Below, one piece after another: positions 1 to 7,815 of a stretch of DNA of 64,000 nt. Below the pieces are notes generated by a model. The model worked only from the letters and a program-made list of their open reading frames with translations. It was not told where the DNA came from and made no database searches. Location of the stretch: positions 60,736 through 124,735 of the forward strand of contig JAFYHQ010000024.1 in assembly GCA_017539105.1 (NCBI GenBank), in the 5' to 3' direction. Numbering within the stretch: the first letter of the stretch is position 1; the number at the start of each line of letters is the position of its first letter. Both the position numbers and the translations under genes were made by a program. This DNA is from Erysipelotrichaceae bacterium. GTDB lineage: Bacteria > Bacillota_I > Bacilli_A > Erysipelotrichales > Erysipelotrichaceae.

Positions 1-1
1 T

Positions 2-154
2 CCCGTTTTCCGTTCGATCCTGAAGGATTTTAACGGCTGTATCATTGCCGTTTCCCATGACAGGAAATTCATCGATGAAGTCGCGGAAACCGTCTATGAG
101 ATGAATGAAAACGGTTTAAGAGAACTCCAGGAGTCGATTGTCAAAGAAGCATAA
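2..154 (+). CDS. ABC-F family ATPase, C-terminal fragment
   Basis: The window opens inside this gene; about 50 codons remain, ending at TAA 152-154. The peptide contains IIAVSHDRKFID, the H-loop (switch) segment of the second nucleotide-binding domain in ABC-F proteins, followed by the short beta segment (VYEMNENG) usual after it. ABC-F proteins are soluble twin-ATPase factors that act on the ribosome and lack membrane domains. Too little is present to assign a subfamily (EttA, Uup, antibiotic resistance). Its last codons overlap the rnjB promoter. Confidence 0.75.
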   Translation, partial: PVFRSILKDFNGCIIAVSHDRKFIDEVAETVYEMNENGLRELQESIVKEA

Positions 155-166
155 ATATCTTATAAT
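138..166 (+). promoter_or_regulatory. Promoter of rnjB-ftsK
   Basis: TTGTCA at 138-143 and a perfect TATAAT at 161-166 are separated by 17 bp. The start would be near 173, giving a leader of about 23 nt that contains the GGAGG site at 181-185 before the GTG codon. Confidence 0.7.
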
Positions 167-195
167 CTTATATAGTGTTTGGAGGAATATAATAC

Positions 196-1884
196 GTGCA
201 AAAAATACGTTTAATGGCACTTGGCGGTCTTGACGAAGATGGCAAGAATATGTACCTGGTGGAAATTGATGGTGACATTTTCGTTGTCGACGCCGGCTTG
301 AAATATCCCAGTGAGACGGAACAGTTGGGGATCGAATACATCATCCCGGATTTCACTTATCTGATCGAACATCAGGATCGGGTAAAAGGCGTTTTCATCT
401 CCCACGGACATGACGATGTCATGTATGCGCTGGGTCATCTTCTGACCCAGATCGATGTTCCGGTCTATGCCACGGCATTGACGGCGAAACTGTTGGAAAT
501 CGAATTCCGTAAACATAAGCTCAACAACAAGTTCATTCATGTGATCAAGCGGAACGATACCATCAAGATCGGCAGTCATGTGATCCATACGTTCCCGGTA
601 ATGCAGTCGATCGCCGATGGCGTCGGTTTTGCGTTCGAGACAGATTCCGGCATGATCGTTTATGCTTCGGAATTCATCTTCGACTATGATTTCCTGAATA
701 AAGCGTTCTCGATGGATGTGAATGCGCTATCGGAGATGGGCAAGAATCAGGTACTGCTGTTGATGAGCGAGTCCAAAGGATCTTCAAGAGCGGGATACAC
801 GGCGCCAAAGCACAGGATCAGCGATCATGTGGAACATTATTTCGAGGAGAATGAGAAACGGATCATCATTACGCTATACAGGCAGAATCTCTTCCGTATC
901 ATGGAAGTGCTGGAACTTGCTGCAAGATACAACAAGAAAGTCTATTTCTATGATCCGGAACATATCCGGCTCCTGAATACGGTCGATGAACTGGGCTACT
1001 ACAAGCTTCCTAAGAATATTATCGTAGATCGCAATGATTTCAATAACGATATGAAAGACATCGTCTGCGTCGTTTCCGGTTCCGGGAATGAAGTATTCAA
1101 GCTGATGCATAATATCGCGATCGGCGAGGACCGGCAGATCGAATTAAGGGAAGACGATATCGTAATCATCGCGTCTCCAGTCGTTCCGGGTACGGAAAAG
1201 GATGCGACGGCGATGGAGAATGACTTGTATAAAGCGGACGTCAAGATCGTTAAGCTGAACGCGAAAGAGATCCTGTCCATGCACGCATCGACAGAGGATC
1301 TTAAGATGATGCTGTATCTGATACGACCGAAGTATTATCTGCCGATCATCGGAGAGTATTCGCATCTGATAAACAATGCGGATATTGCCGTACAGATGGG
1401 ATATACGCCGGATAAGATCATTATCCTGGATAACGGACAGTTCGCTTCGTTTGAAAACGGCAGGCTTGCTTCGACCAGCGAACAGATCGATCTGGAGGAT
1501 ACGGCGATCGATGCTTCGGATATGCGCGATGTTTCAGGCATGGTGCTAAAGGATAGAGAAAAATTGTCGACGGATGGGGCGATCATCTGCGGCGTCGTTC
1601 TGGATTACAATACGAAGAAAGTCATTGGCGGTCCGGATGTGCAATCCCGCGGTGTCATTTATCTCAAGGATGCGGATTACATCCTGAATGAAATCGGAAA
1701 ACTGCTGATCTCGACGATCGAACGAAACGTCGAAGAAAATACCTACGACAATATGCAGGTAAGAGCGGAAGCGCGTGAAGCGATTTCGCGTTACGTGCTG
1801 AAAGTAACCGGCAAGACGCCGATGATCCAACCGGCGATCGTTGAAATCAATCTGGGAGAAGAAAGTGGCAAAAAAGACAGCTAA
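196..1884 (+). CDS. rnjB: RNase J2-like protein, metal site degenerate
   Basis: 562 aa, about the normal RNase J length, with metallo-beta-lactamase, beta-CASP and C-terminal domains recognisable throughout (for example LIRPKYYLPIIGEYS and GGPDVQSRGVIYL). The active site is eroded. HGHEDH reads HGHDDV, so the second metal His is Val. The TTHSIPD His is Gln (VMQSIAD). TGDFKFD reads ASEFIFD (Asp to Glu). HGEYR reads IGEYS (His to Ile), and the SGHG loop is lost. It is therefore probably a structural partner or RNA-binding subunit like B. subtilis RNase J2, not an active nuclease. GTG start with GGAGG at 181-185. It lies next to ftsK/spoIIIE, matching the rnjB neighbourhood in Bacillus. Confidence 0.85.
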   Translation: MQKIRLMALGGLDEDGKNMYLVEIDGDIFVVDAGLKYPSETEQLGIEYIIPDFTYLIEHQDRVKGVFISHGHDDVMYALGHLLTQIDVPVYATALTAKLLEIEFRKHKLNNKFIHVIKRNDTIKIGSHVIHTFPVMQSIADGVGFAFETDSGMIVYASEFIFDYDFLNKAFSMDVNALSEMGKNQVLLLMSESKGSSRAGYTAPKHRISDHVEHYFEENEKRIIITLYRQNLFRIMEVLELAARYNKKVYFYDPEHIRLLNTVDELGYYKLPKNIIVDRNDFNNDMKDIVCVVSGSGNEVFKLMHNIAIGEDRQIELREDDIVIIASPVVPGTEKDATAMENDLYKADVKIVKLNAKEILSMHASTEDLKMMLYLIRPKYYLPIIGEYSHLINNADIAVQMGYTPDKIIILDNGQFASFENGRLASTSEQIDLEDTAIDASDMRDVSGMVLKDREKLSTDGAIICGVVLDYNTKKVIGGPDVQSRGVIYLKDADYILNEIGKLLISTIERNVEENTYDNMQVRAEAREAISRYVLKVTGKTPMIQPAIVEINLGEESGKKDS

Positions 1885-4291
1885 AAAAAAGAAAACAGCT
1901 TCAGCAAGAGATAACAAGCAAGTCTGGATGATTACTTGTCTTTTTCTGATCGCTCTTATCATTTTTGCGACTGCGAAAATGGGAACGGCAGGTCTGATCC
2001 TGCATAATCTCTTTGTCTGGACTTTGGGTTCTTTGTATGTGATCGGGATCCTTACCGCTTTCTTTTATGGCATCTATCGGATCTTCTTTCCGGGTAAAGA
2101 GGATCAGATACCGAAGAATCGGGTCATCGGCCTGATCGTTCTGAATGTGTTTTTTGTGCTTCTGGGGGCATATATCGCGGATGAAACAAGAAATGTCAGC
2201 GAGTGGGTTTCTTATTGTCAGACTTATGCAAAGGTGCTGAATAAGGATGTTTTCCATTTTACAGGAGGCTTGCTGGGGAATCTGCTGTACAGCCTGCTGG
2301 TGATGCTGATATCCCGTCCGGGTTCTTTGATCATTCTGATTCTTACGGGAATCGCTTCTTTGATCCTGCTGATTCCTTTGAATGCCGTTAAAAGCGTGTT
2401 TCAGGCATCTTCCCAGTCGTTTACGCAATTGAAGACAAAGGGAGCGCAACTGGATGAAAAACGCCGTCAGTACCAGGAAAAAGCCCGTGAAGAGCGTTTG
2501 CAGAAGAAACAGGCCGAAGAGGAAAGAAAACAAGCGGAACTGGAAAAGCAGAAACAGCAGGAAGCGGTACGGCTGGCAGAGGAAAGAAGAAAACGTCTCG
2601 AAGAAGAGAAACAGCGTATCATCGGAAAGTCTCATTATTTCATTAATCTGACTGAGGAAGAGATCAACGGCAAAAAGAAACAGGAAGAGATCTTCTCGGA
2701 TGATGACAATTACGAGTATTACGAAGAGATTCGGATCAATGATGATTTCGCCAAAAAGGAAGAAAAGAAAACAGAACCATCCACAGTAAAAGTACAGCCA
2801 TACAAGAAACGCAACAACGTCTATCATCTTCCGCGTCCTTATGAAGAATTCCTGGATCCGGTCGTATCCACATCTTCGAACACCAACAAGACTTCCGCTT
2901 CGATCAAAGGGGAAAAAGTAATTGAAATCTTACACAACTTCGGCATCGAAGCAGAGCTTGTGAATACCTATATCGGACCATCCGTGACAAAATTCGAAAT
3001 CAAACCGGACAGTTCGGTCAAGATCAATCGGATCATGAATATTTCCGACAACATCAAGATGGAACTGGCGGCCAAAGATATCCGTATCGAAGCGCCGATC
3101 CCGGGAAGAAGCGCTGTAGGCATCGAGATCCCGAATGTCGAACCGATTCCGGTGCGGATGATCGATCTGATGAAACATTTTCCAACTTACCGCAAGAGCG
3201 AACCGCTGCAGTTTGCTTTGGGCAAAGACCTGATGGGCAAAGAAGTCTATTGCGACCTGGCAAGGATGCCGCATCTTCTGATTGCGGGAGCCACAGGTTC
3301 CGGCAAGTCCGTATGCATCAATTCGATCGTCATATCATTGCTGATGCGTACCAAGCCGGATGAAATCAAACTGGTACTTGTCGATCCTAAGAAGGTTGAA
3401 TTCACTGCATATAAAGATATTCCGCATCTCTTGTGGCCGATCATCGATGATCCGACTATGGCCAGCAACATGCTGAAGAAGATCGTTGTGATCATGGAAG
3501 AACGATATGAAGCGTTTGCAGCTGCGGGTGTAAGGAATATCACACTGTTCAACGAATTTGTCGAGAAGCATAACGAGAATCGCAAAGAAGACGAATCGCC
3601 GATGGAAAAGATGCCTTTCATTGTCGTGATTATCGATGAACTGGCTGACCTCATGGCGATCGCCGGAAAAGAAGTTGAACTCTCGATCCAGCGCATTACC
3701 CAGCTGGCAAGAGCCAGCGGCATCCATCTGATCGTCGCGACACAGCGTCCGTCAACGGATGTCATCACGGGACTGATCAAGTCGAATATTCCTTCCAGGA
3801 TCTCTTTTGCGGTCGCTTCTTCGATCGATTCGAGAACCATTCTGGATCAGACGGGCGCAGAACGGCTGCTGGGCAATGGCGATATGTTGTATTATCCTCA
3901 GGGTGAAAACGCGCCGATCCGTATGCAGGGCGTATATGTTACCGATAAGGAAATCAATAAGATCACGGATTTCGTCAAGAAGGAACAGAAACCGGAATAT
4001 GAAGATTCATATTATGAATTCCTGACGAACATGTCAGGTTCGACAGTCATGAATGCCAGCAGCGTCAATGCGGACGGATATGACAGTCTTTATGATGAAG
4101 TCGTCGAATTCGTCAAAATGCAACAGAAAGCTTCCACATCTCTCTTGCAGAGACGTTTCGGTATCGGCTACAACCGGGCTGCGAGACTGATCGATACCCT
4201 GGAAGACAGAGGAATCATCGGACCTGCCAATGGTTCGAAACCGAGAGAAGTCTTTCTGAAACCGGATGAGGATGCCGATGATCTTTCATGA
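1865..4291 (+). CDS. ftsK: DNA translocase FtsK/SpoIIIE
   Basis: 808 aa. ATP-driven pump that moves chromosome ends through the division septum. Order: basic N-terminus, about four membrane helices (residues ~20-180), a Glu/Lys/Arg-rich coiled coil (~195-265), a linker, then the RecA-like motor with Walker A GATGSGKSV (~475) and Walker B VVIIDELAD (~587). The C-terminal gamma winged helix, LLQRRFGIGYNRAARLID, reads polar DNA signals. I prefer GTG 1865 (MAKKTAKKKK) because GGGAGAAG ends just upstream; an ATG at 1841 is in frame but has no such site. The gene overlaps the end of rnjB by 20 nt, so translation is probably coupled. Length suits a SpoIIIE/short FtsK. Confidence 0.95.
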   Translation: MAKKTAKKKKTASARDNKQVWMITCLFLIALIIFATAKMGTAGLILHNLFVWTLGSLYVIGILTAFFYGIYRIFFPGKEDQIPKNRVIGLIVLNVFFVLLGAYIADETRNVSEWVSYCQTYAKVLNKDVFHFTGGLLGNLLYSLLVMLISRPGSLIILILTGIASLILLIPLNAVKSVFQASSQSFTQLKTKGAQLDEKRRQYQEKAREERLQKKQAEEERKQAELEKQKQQEAVRLAEERRKRLEEEKQRIIGKSHYFINLTEEEINGKKKQEEIFSDDDNYEYYEEIRINDDFAKKEEKKTEPSTVKVQPYKKRNNVYHLPRPYEEFLDPVVSTSSNTNKTSASIKGEKVIEILHNFGIEAELVNTYIGPSVTKFEIKPDSSVKINRIMNISDNIKMELAAKDIRIEAPIPGRSAVGIEIPNVEPIPVRMIDLMKHFPTYRKSEPLQFALGKDLMGKEVYCDLARMPHLLIAGATGSGKSVCINSIVISLLMRTKPDEIKLVLVDPKKVEFTAYKDIPHLLWPIIDDPTMASNMLKKIVVIMEERYEAFAAAGVRNITLFNEFVEKHNENRKEDESPMEKMPFIVVIIDELADLMAIAGKEVELSIQRITQLARASGIHLIVATQRPSTDVITGLIKSNIPSRISFAVASSIDSRTILDQTGAERLLGNGDMLYYPQGENAPIRMQGVYVTDKEINKITDFVKKEQKPEYEDSYYEFLTNMSGSTVMNASSVNADGYDSLYDEVVEFVKMQQKASTSLLQRRFGIGYNRAARLIDTLEDRGIIGPANGSKPREVFLKPDEDADDLS

Positions 4292-4309
4292 GAAAGAATT
4301 GAGAACAAA

Positions 4310-4331
4310 CTGATAAAACTCTGATAAAACT
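4310..4331 (+). repeat. Tandem 11-bp direct repeat upstream of ssb
   Basis: CTGATAAAACT occurs twice, head to tail, at 4310-4320 and 4321-4331, between ftsK and the ssb inverted repeat. It may be a paired protein-binding site; the function is unknown. Confidence 0.6.
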
Positions 4332-4341
4332 ATGAGACGAC

Positions 4342-4393
4342 AAAGTCCTTTCCCTGTGTTACATTGTAGTAGCAAGTAACGGGAAAGGACTTT
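4342..4393 (+). promoter_or_regulatory. 13-bp inverted repeat covering the ssb ribosome site
   Basis: AAAGTCCTTTCCC at 4342-4354 is the perfect reverse complement of GGGAAAGGACTTT at 4381-4393, with a 26-nt spacer. The right arm contains the only SD-like sequence and ends at the base before the ATG. In RNA the hairpin would hide the ribosome site; in DNA it could be an operator. Either is inference. Confidence 0.75.
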
Positions 4394-4687
4394 ATGAATT
4401 CGTTTTATCTCGTAGGCCGTATCGTCGATACCGTCGATATGACCAAAACCAGCAATGGCGTGAATATCGCGCGTGTGCATCTTTCGGTAGAACGTCTGAA
4501 CAAGGATCAGGAGGTGACCAATGATATCTTTGAGATCGTGCTCTTTAGAAGCCTGGCAGAACGGACATTCAAAGAAGGGCAGGCAATCGCGATCAGCGGC
4601 AAGCTTCAGGCCAACAACTATGAAAAAGACGGTGTCAGCTACTACAACAATCAGCTGATTGCCAATTCCATCTATGTGATGGAATAA
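4394..4687 (+). CDS. Short single-stranded DNA-binding protein (SSB fold)
   Basis: 97 aa, a bare OB-fold of the SSB/PriB family: N-terminal NSFYLVGRIVD strand, then RVHLSVER, DIFEIVLF and GQAIAISGKLQ. Ordinary SSB is 150-180 aa with a disordered tail ending in an acidic-Phe tip that recruits repair proteins; that tail is absent. It would bind single-stranded DNA but should not recruit partners in the usual way. It is probably an accessory paralog, with the main ssb expected elsewhere near rpsF/rpsR. It follows ftsK after 102 nt with its own hairpin leader and ends in a clear terminator. Confidence 0.75.
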   Translation: MNSFYLVGRIVDTVDMTKTSNGVNIARVHLSVERLNKDQEVTNDIFEIVLFRSLAERTFKEGQAIAISGKLQANNYEKDGVSYYNNQLIANSIYVME

Positions 4688-4716
4688 AAGATAGGATACT
4701 GTTCCTATCTTTTTAC
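4687..4716 (+). terminator. Intrinsic terminator after ssb
   Basis: AAAGATAGGA (4687-4696) pairs with TCCTATCTTT (4703-4712) around a 6-nt loop, followed by T residues. Confidence 0.8.
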
Positions 4717-4737
4717 TTTATGTTTATTAAGCAAATA

Positions 4738-4766
4738 TTGAAACATAATTAGGAGATAATTATAAT
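4738..4766 (+). promoter_or_regulatory. Promoter of the brnT/brnA remnant
   Basis: TTGAAA (4738-4743), 17-bp spacer, TATAAT (4761-4766). The -10 abuts the apparent brnT ATG at 4767, so a transcript from here would begin at about 4773, inside the reading frame. AGGAG at 4751-4755 would serve ATG 4767 only if a longer transcript exists. Confidence 0.55.
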
Positions 4767-5078
4767 ATGTATATAGATAAAAGTACTTTTCTTAGGTTTG
4801 AATGGGATCAGTGAAAGAACTCATCAAATCAGAGAAAACACCATGTTTCCTTTGAGGAAGCATCGACTGTGTTTCTTGATGAAGATGCTTTATTGATTCC
4901 GGACCCGGATCATTCATTTTATGAAGAAAGATTCATCATGATAGGAACAAGTCGAAAAGCCAACGTGATTACTGTCGTACATTGTTTCAAGGAATCGGAA
5001 GAGATCATCAGGATCATATCTGCACGTAAAGCGACAAGAAATGAAATAAGGCAATATTATGAAAGAAAAGGGAAATGA
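4767..5078 (+). pseudogene. brnT: BrnT-type toxin interrupted by an in-frame TGA
   Basis: Read from ATG 4767 the frame gives RFEWDQ, then TGA at 4812-4814, then KNSSNQRKHHVSFEEASTVF and the full BrnT core (PDPDHSFYEERFIMIG, RIISARKATRNEIRQYYE). BrnT is the ribonuclease toxin of a type II system and begins FEWD...KN...H.VSFEEA, so exactly one codon is replaced by a stop. From an internal ATG only 69 aa (4869-5078) would be made, lacking the N-terminal strand and residues usually counted among the active site. TGA is a normal stop elsewhere in the window, so recoding is unlikely. The toxin is probably dead. The C-terminal reading frame is otherwise intact, suggesting recent inactivation or sequence error. 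Confidence 0.75.
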
Positions 5079-5079
5079 A

Positions 5080-5289
5080 ATGAGAGAGGAATATGATTTC
5101 AGCAAAGCGGTCAAAAACCCATATGCTAAAAGACTGAAAAAACAGGTTACCATCAATATCGATGCTGATGTGATCGATTATTTCAAGAAACAGTCGTCGG
5201 TTTCGGGAATTCCATATCAGACGCTGATGAACCTGTATCTTGTGGAATGTATGAATGAAAATAAAAAATTGAGCATAAAATGGGAATAG
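5080..5289 (+). CDS. brnA: BrnA-type antitoxin
   Basis: 69 aa. MREEYDFSKA followed by KKQVTINIDADVIDYFKKQS and GIPYQTLMNLYL matches BrnA: an acidic N-terminus with the DFSK motif that wraps the toxin, then a ribbon-helix-helix domain that binds DNA and autoregulates. ATG 5080 is chosen because AAAGGGA lies just before it and the DFSK motif starts here; an upstream ATG at 5059 adds seven residues. It lies 1 nt after the brnT stop. It stays intact while the toxin is broken, so it may survive as a solitary regulator. Confidence 0.8.
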   Translation: MREEYDFSKAVKNPYAKRLKKQVTINIDADVIDYFKKQSSVSGIPYQTLMNLYLVECMNENKKLSIKWE

Positions 5290-5306
5290 TCCGTTCCATC
5301 ATAGTA

Positions 5307-5340
5307 TCTACATCACAACGAAAGAGAGTATAATTTAGTT
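5307..5340 (+). promoter_or_regulatory. Predicted leaderless promoter of ffh
   Basis: Perfect TATAAT at 5329-5334, then exactly six bases (TTAGTT), then ATG 5341. A weak TCTACA -35 lies 16 bp upstream. The start point expected seven bases after the -10 is the A of ATG. No SD site lies between the -10 and the ATG. Confidence 0.6.
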
Positions 5341-6654
5341 ATGTTTGATTCATTGCAAGAAAAACTCACAAAAACACTACGAAGCGTTCAGGGCAAGGCC
5401 AGATTATCTGAACGAAATATGGAAGACACGTTAAAAGAGATACGTATCGCTTTACTGGAATCCGATGTCAACTACAATGTCGTGAAAGACTTTCTGGAAC
5501 GGGTCCGTCAGGAATCGATCGGCCAGGATGTCATTAACGCGGTCGAACCGGGTCAGCTTCTGGTCAAGATCGTACATGACGAGATCATCAAGCTTTTGGG
5601 AGATGATGACAACAGCCTGAATTTTGCGGAAAAAGGACTGACCAAAGTCATGATCGTCGGTCTGCAGGGTACAGGTAAGACGACACAGGCTGCCAAACTG
5701 GCGAACCAGTTAAAGAAACAGGGGCGCAAGCCGATTATGATCGCAGCGGATATCATCCGTCCTGCAGCCATTGAACAGCTGCAGACATTAGGAAAGCAGA
5801 TCAATGTCGAAGTCTATTCCGAAGGAACCGATGTTCCGGTACTGAAACAAGTCGACAATGGCATCAGATATGCACAAGAAAATAGCTATGATGTCGCTTT
5901 GATTGATACCGCAGGACGTCTGCAGATCGATGAAGAACTGATGCAGGAACTGCTTGATATCAAGAATTCCGTTCATCCGGAAGAGATCCTGCTGACAGTG
6001 GATGCCATGACCGGCCAGGATGTCGTGAATGTGGCGAATGCTTTCAATGAGAAGTTGGATGTGACAGGCTTGATCCTGACCAAATTCGATGGCGATTCCA
6101 AGGGCGGTGCCGCTTTATCCGTTAAAGCGGTAACAGGCGTTCCGATCAAATATACCGGTACAGGCGAAAAGATCGCTGATCTTGAACCGTTCTATCCGGA
6201 ACGGCTGGCACAGCGTATCCTGGGCATGGGAGATGTTGTTTCTTTCGTTGAAAAGGCGCAGGAAGAGATCGATATGGCGGTCGCGGAAAAAACCGCGCAG
6301 CGCATGCTGGAAGGGCGTTTTACGATGGATGATCTTCTGAATTCCATCGAGCAGTCACGCAAGCTTGGTCCACTGTCTTCCATCATGGGCATGCTTCCGG
6401 GCATGTCGGAAATGTCACGTGCCATCAATGATGTCGATGCGGACAAAGAACTCAAATCAATCAAAGCAATCATCCAGTCGATGACACCGGAAGAAAGGGA
6501 AGATCCATCGATCATGCGTTCTTCGCATAAGCGCAGGATCGCCAAAGGCTCCGGTACTTCTGTCGATCAGGTCAACAAGCTTGTGAATCAGTACGACAAA
6601 ATGAAGAAACTCATGAAAAACATGTCTTCTTTCGCCAACATGTTCAAGATGTAA
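5341..6654 (+). CDS. ffh: Signal recognition particle protein Ffh (SRP54)
   Basis: 437 aa. GTPase that binds signal peptides and SRP RNA and delivers ribosomes to FtsY at the membrane. N domain (1-~95), then the G domain with GLQGTGKTT (P-loop), DTAGRLQID and TKFDGDSKGGAALS. The Met-rich M domain follows: MLEGRFTMDDLL, MGMLPGMSEM and a KKLMKNMSSFANMF tail. The ylxM regulator that commonly precedes ffh in Firmicutes is absent here; the BrnA remnant is there instead. Expression probably starts at the leaderless promoter immediately upstream. Confidence 0.97.
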   Translation: MFDSLQEKLTKTLRSVQGKARLSERNMEDTLKEIRIALLESDVNYNVVKDFLERVRQESIGQDVINAVEPGQLLVKIVHDEIIKLLGDDDNSLNFAEKGLTKVMIVGLQGTGKTTQAAKLANQLKKQGRKPIMIAADIIRPAAIEQLQTLGKQINVEVYSEGTDVPVLKQVDNGIRYAQENSYDVALIDTAGRLQIDEELMQELLDIKNSVHPEEILLTVDAMTGQDVVNVANAFNEKLDVTGLILTKFDGDSKGGAALSVKAVTGVPIKYTGTGEKIADLEPFYPERLAQRILGMGDVVSFVEKAQEEIDMAVAEKTAQRMLEGRFTMDDLLNSIEQSRKLGPLSSIMGMLPGMSEMSRAINDVDADKELKSIKAIIQSMTPEEREDPSIMRSSHKRRIAKGSGTSVDQVNKLVNQYDKMKKLMKNMSSFANMFKM

Positions 6655-6655
6655 G

Positions 6656-7192
6656 ATGTGCGGACGCTACGAATTCAGTTATAATCCTTCCAATCTCAGC
6701 AAACAGATCGAAAACAAGGCGAAAGCCTGTAATCTGAAATATAAGACCGGAGAAGTTTTTCCCGGCGATGATGTCTTATGCATGATCGCCAAGGAAGAGA
6801 AGATCGATCTTATTGTGCTCAAATGGGGAATCAGGAAGGAGTCATTAAGGATCAACGCCCGACAGGAAACGATCGAAAACAGTATTTCCTATTATCACAA
6901 GAACTATAAACCTTGTGCTGTGATCGCAAGCGGCTTCTATGAATGGGATTCCCATCATGACAAGTATTATCTCAAAGGAAAAGATGAATTCATCTATCTG
7001 GCAGGCATCTACAATGAAGAAGGGATGTTGATCATAACGAAAGAAGCGGATGAAACCATGCAAGGGATACATCCGAGAATGCCGGTGATCATGGATCAGA
7101 AAGAAATGATACGCTATGTCCATGACGGACAGATCCGTAACAAAAGCAAACAGTTGTTTATCAGCCAGACAAACGAATCAAGATTATTTTAG
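6656..7192 (+). CDS. yedK: SRAP/HMCES-type abasic-site shield protein (YedK family)
   Basis: 178 aa. Starts MCGRY with the catalytic Cys2 that, in HMCES/YedK, forms a covalent crosslink to abasic sites in single-stranded DNA. Other family motifs are present: INARQET, ASGFYEW and HPRMPVIM (His and neighbouring residues of the active pocket). It starts 1 nt after the ffh stop and has no good SD site, so it is probably translated by coupling to ffh. It is slightly shorter than E. coli YedK (about 220 aa). Linkage to ffh rather than SOS genes is unusual. Confidence 0.88.
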   Translation: MCGRYEFSYNPSNLSKQIENKAKACNLKYKTGEVFPGDDVLCMIAKEEKIDLIVLKWGIRKESLRINARQETIENSISYYHKNYKPCAVIASGFYEWDSHHDKYYLKGKDEFIYLAGIYNEEGMLIITKEADETMQGIHPRMPVIMDQKEMIRYVHDGQIRNKSKQLFISQTNESRLF

Positions 7193-7223
7193 GAGTCAAG
7201 TAAAAATACTTGACTCTTATATT
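7193..7223 (+). terminator. Probable terminator after yedK
   Basis: GAGTCAAGTA (7193-7202) pairs with TACTTGACTC (7207-7216) around a four-A loop. The following T run is imperfect, so it may terminate only partly. Confidence 0.55.
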
Positions 7224-7261
7224 GTTTTATGGCAAGATAGTACTGTTGAAAAGGAGGCCTT

Positions 7262-7528
7262 ATGGTTAAATTAAGATTAAAAAGAATGGGTGCCAAGAAA
7301 GTTCCTTTCTACCGTATCGTTGCTGCGGATTCCCGTGCAAGACGCGATGGACGTGATATTGAAACGTTAGGAACATATGATCCGACAAAACAGCCTGCGA
7401 TCGTAAACATCGATGAAGAAAAAGTGCTGGAATGGCTTAACAAAGGTGCTGTTCCGACGGATACTGTCAGAAATCTCTTATCGAAGAACGGCACGATGAA
7501 GAAATTTGCCGATTCCAAAAAGAAATAA
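7262..7528 (+). CDS. rpsP: 30S ribosomal protein S16
   Basis: 88 aa, normal length. The N-terminus [29 protein letters not shown] is the S16 signature, with the usual ETLGTYDP and [20 protein letters not shown]16 binds 16S rRNA early in 30S assembly. AAGGAGG immediately upstream gives a strong ribosome site. It heads the rpsP-khpA pair, the start codon of khpA following its stop directly. Confidence 0.97.
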   Translation: MVKLRLKRMGAKKVPFYRIVAADSRARRDGRDIETLGTYDPTKQPAIVNIDEEKVLEWLNKGAVPTDTVRNLLSKNGTMKKFADSKKK

Positions 7529-7777
7529 ATGATCGATCTGGAAAAAGTATTGCTGAATATCGTCAAGCCATTGTGTTCCGACAGCGATTCGGTCGTTGTC
7601 AAACAGATGGAAAGCCTGAACGACAACGAACTGCTGCTTTATGTCTATGCGCCTAGCGAGGACATCGGCAGACTGGTCGGGAAAAAAGGCATGATGGCGA
7701 ATTCGATCCGACAGATGTTGCAGGTAGCTTCCAAAATAGAAAAGAAGCATATCGCGATCAAATTTGAGGCACTATAG
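7529..7777 (+). CDS. khpA: KH-domain RNA-binding protein KhpA (YlqC)
   Basis: 82 aa, a single type II KH domain with the RNA-binding GxxG loop in GRLVGKKGMMANSIRQML. KhpA pairs with KhpB (Jag/EloR) and influences cell elongation and RNA stability in Gram-positives. ATG follows the rpsP stop with no gap and the rpsP 3' end supplies the purines, so translation is coupled. Position between rpsP and rimM is conserved across Firmicutes. A terminator follows. Confidence 0.93.
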   Translation: MIDLEKVLLNIVKPLCSDSDSVVVKQMESLNDNELLLYVYAPSEDIGRLVGKKGMMANSIRQMLQVASKIEKKHIAIKFEAL

Positions 7778-7778
7778 A

Positions 7779-7802
7779 AGATGATTATTCGTCTTCTTTT
7801 TT
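7779..7802 (+). terminator. Terminator after khpA
   Basis: A hairpin (GAAGATGA with TCGTCTTC, one G-T wobble) is followed by TTTTTT. It sits directly upstream of the rimM -10 box. Confidence 0.7.
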
Positions 7803-7803
7803 A

Positions 7804-7815
7804 TATAATGAGGTC
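7804..7815 (+). promoter_or_regulatory. Predicted leaderless promoter of rimM
   Basis: TATAAT at 7804-7809, then six bases (GAGGTC), then ATG 7816. GAGGT lies between them, but only about one base from the ATG, too close to act as an SD site. No convincing -35. Confidence 0.55.

Noticed and set aside
1901..2827. 308-codon open frame on the - strand opposite ftsK
   Set aside because: It lies fully within ftsK, is Phe/Gln-rich as expected for the antisense of Lys/Glu-rich coding sequence, and has no family motif or ribosome site.
4767..5078. TGA recoded as an amino acid in brnT
   Set aside because: Many intact genes in the window end in TGA (ftsK, topA, frr, murE region), so reassignment is not general, and there is no selenocysteine-type context visible.
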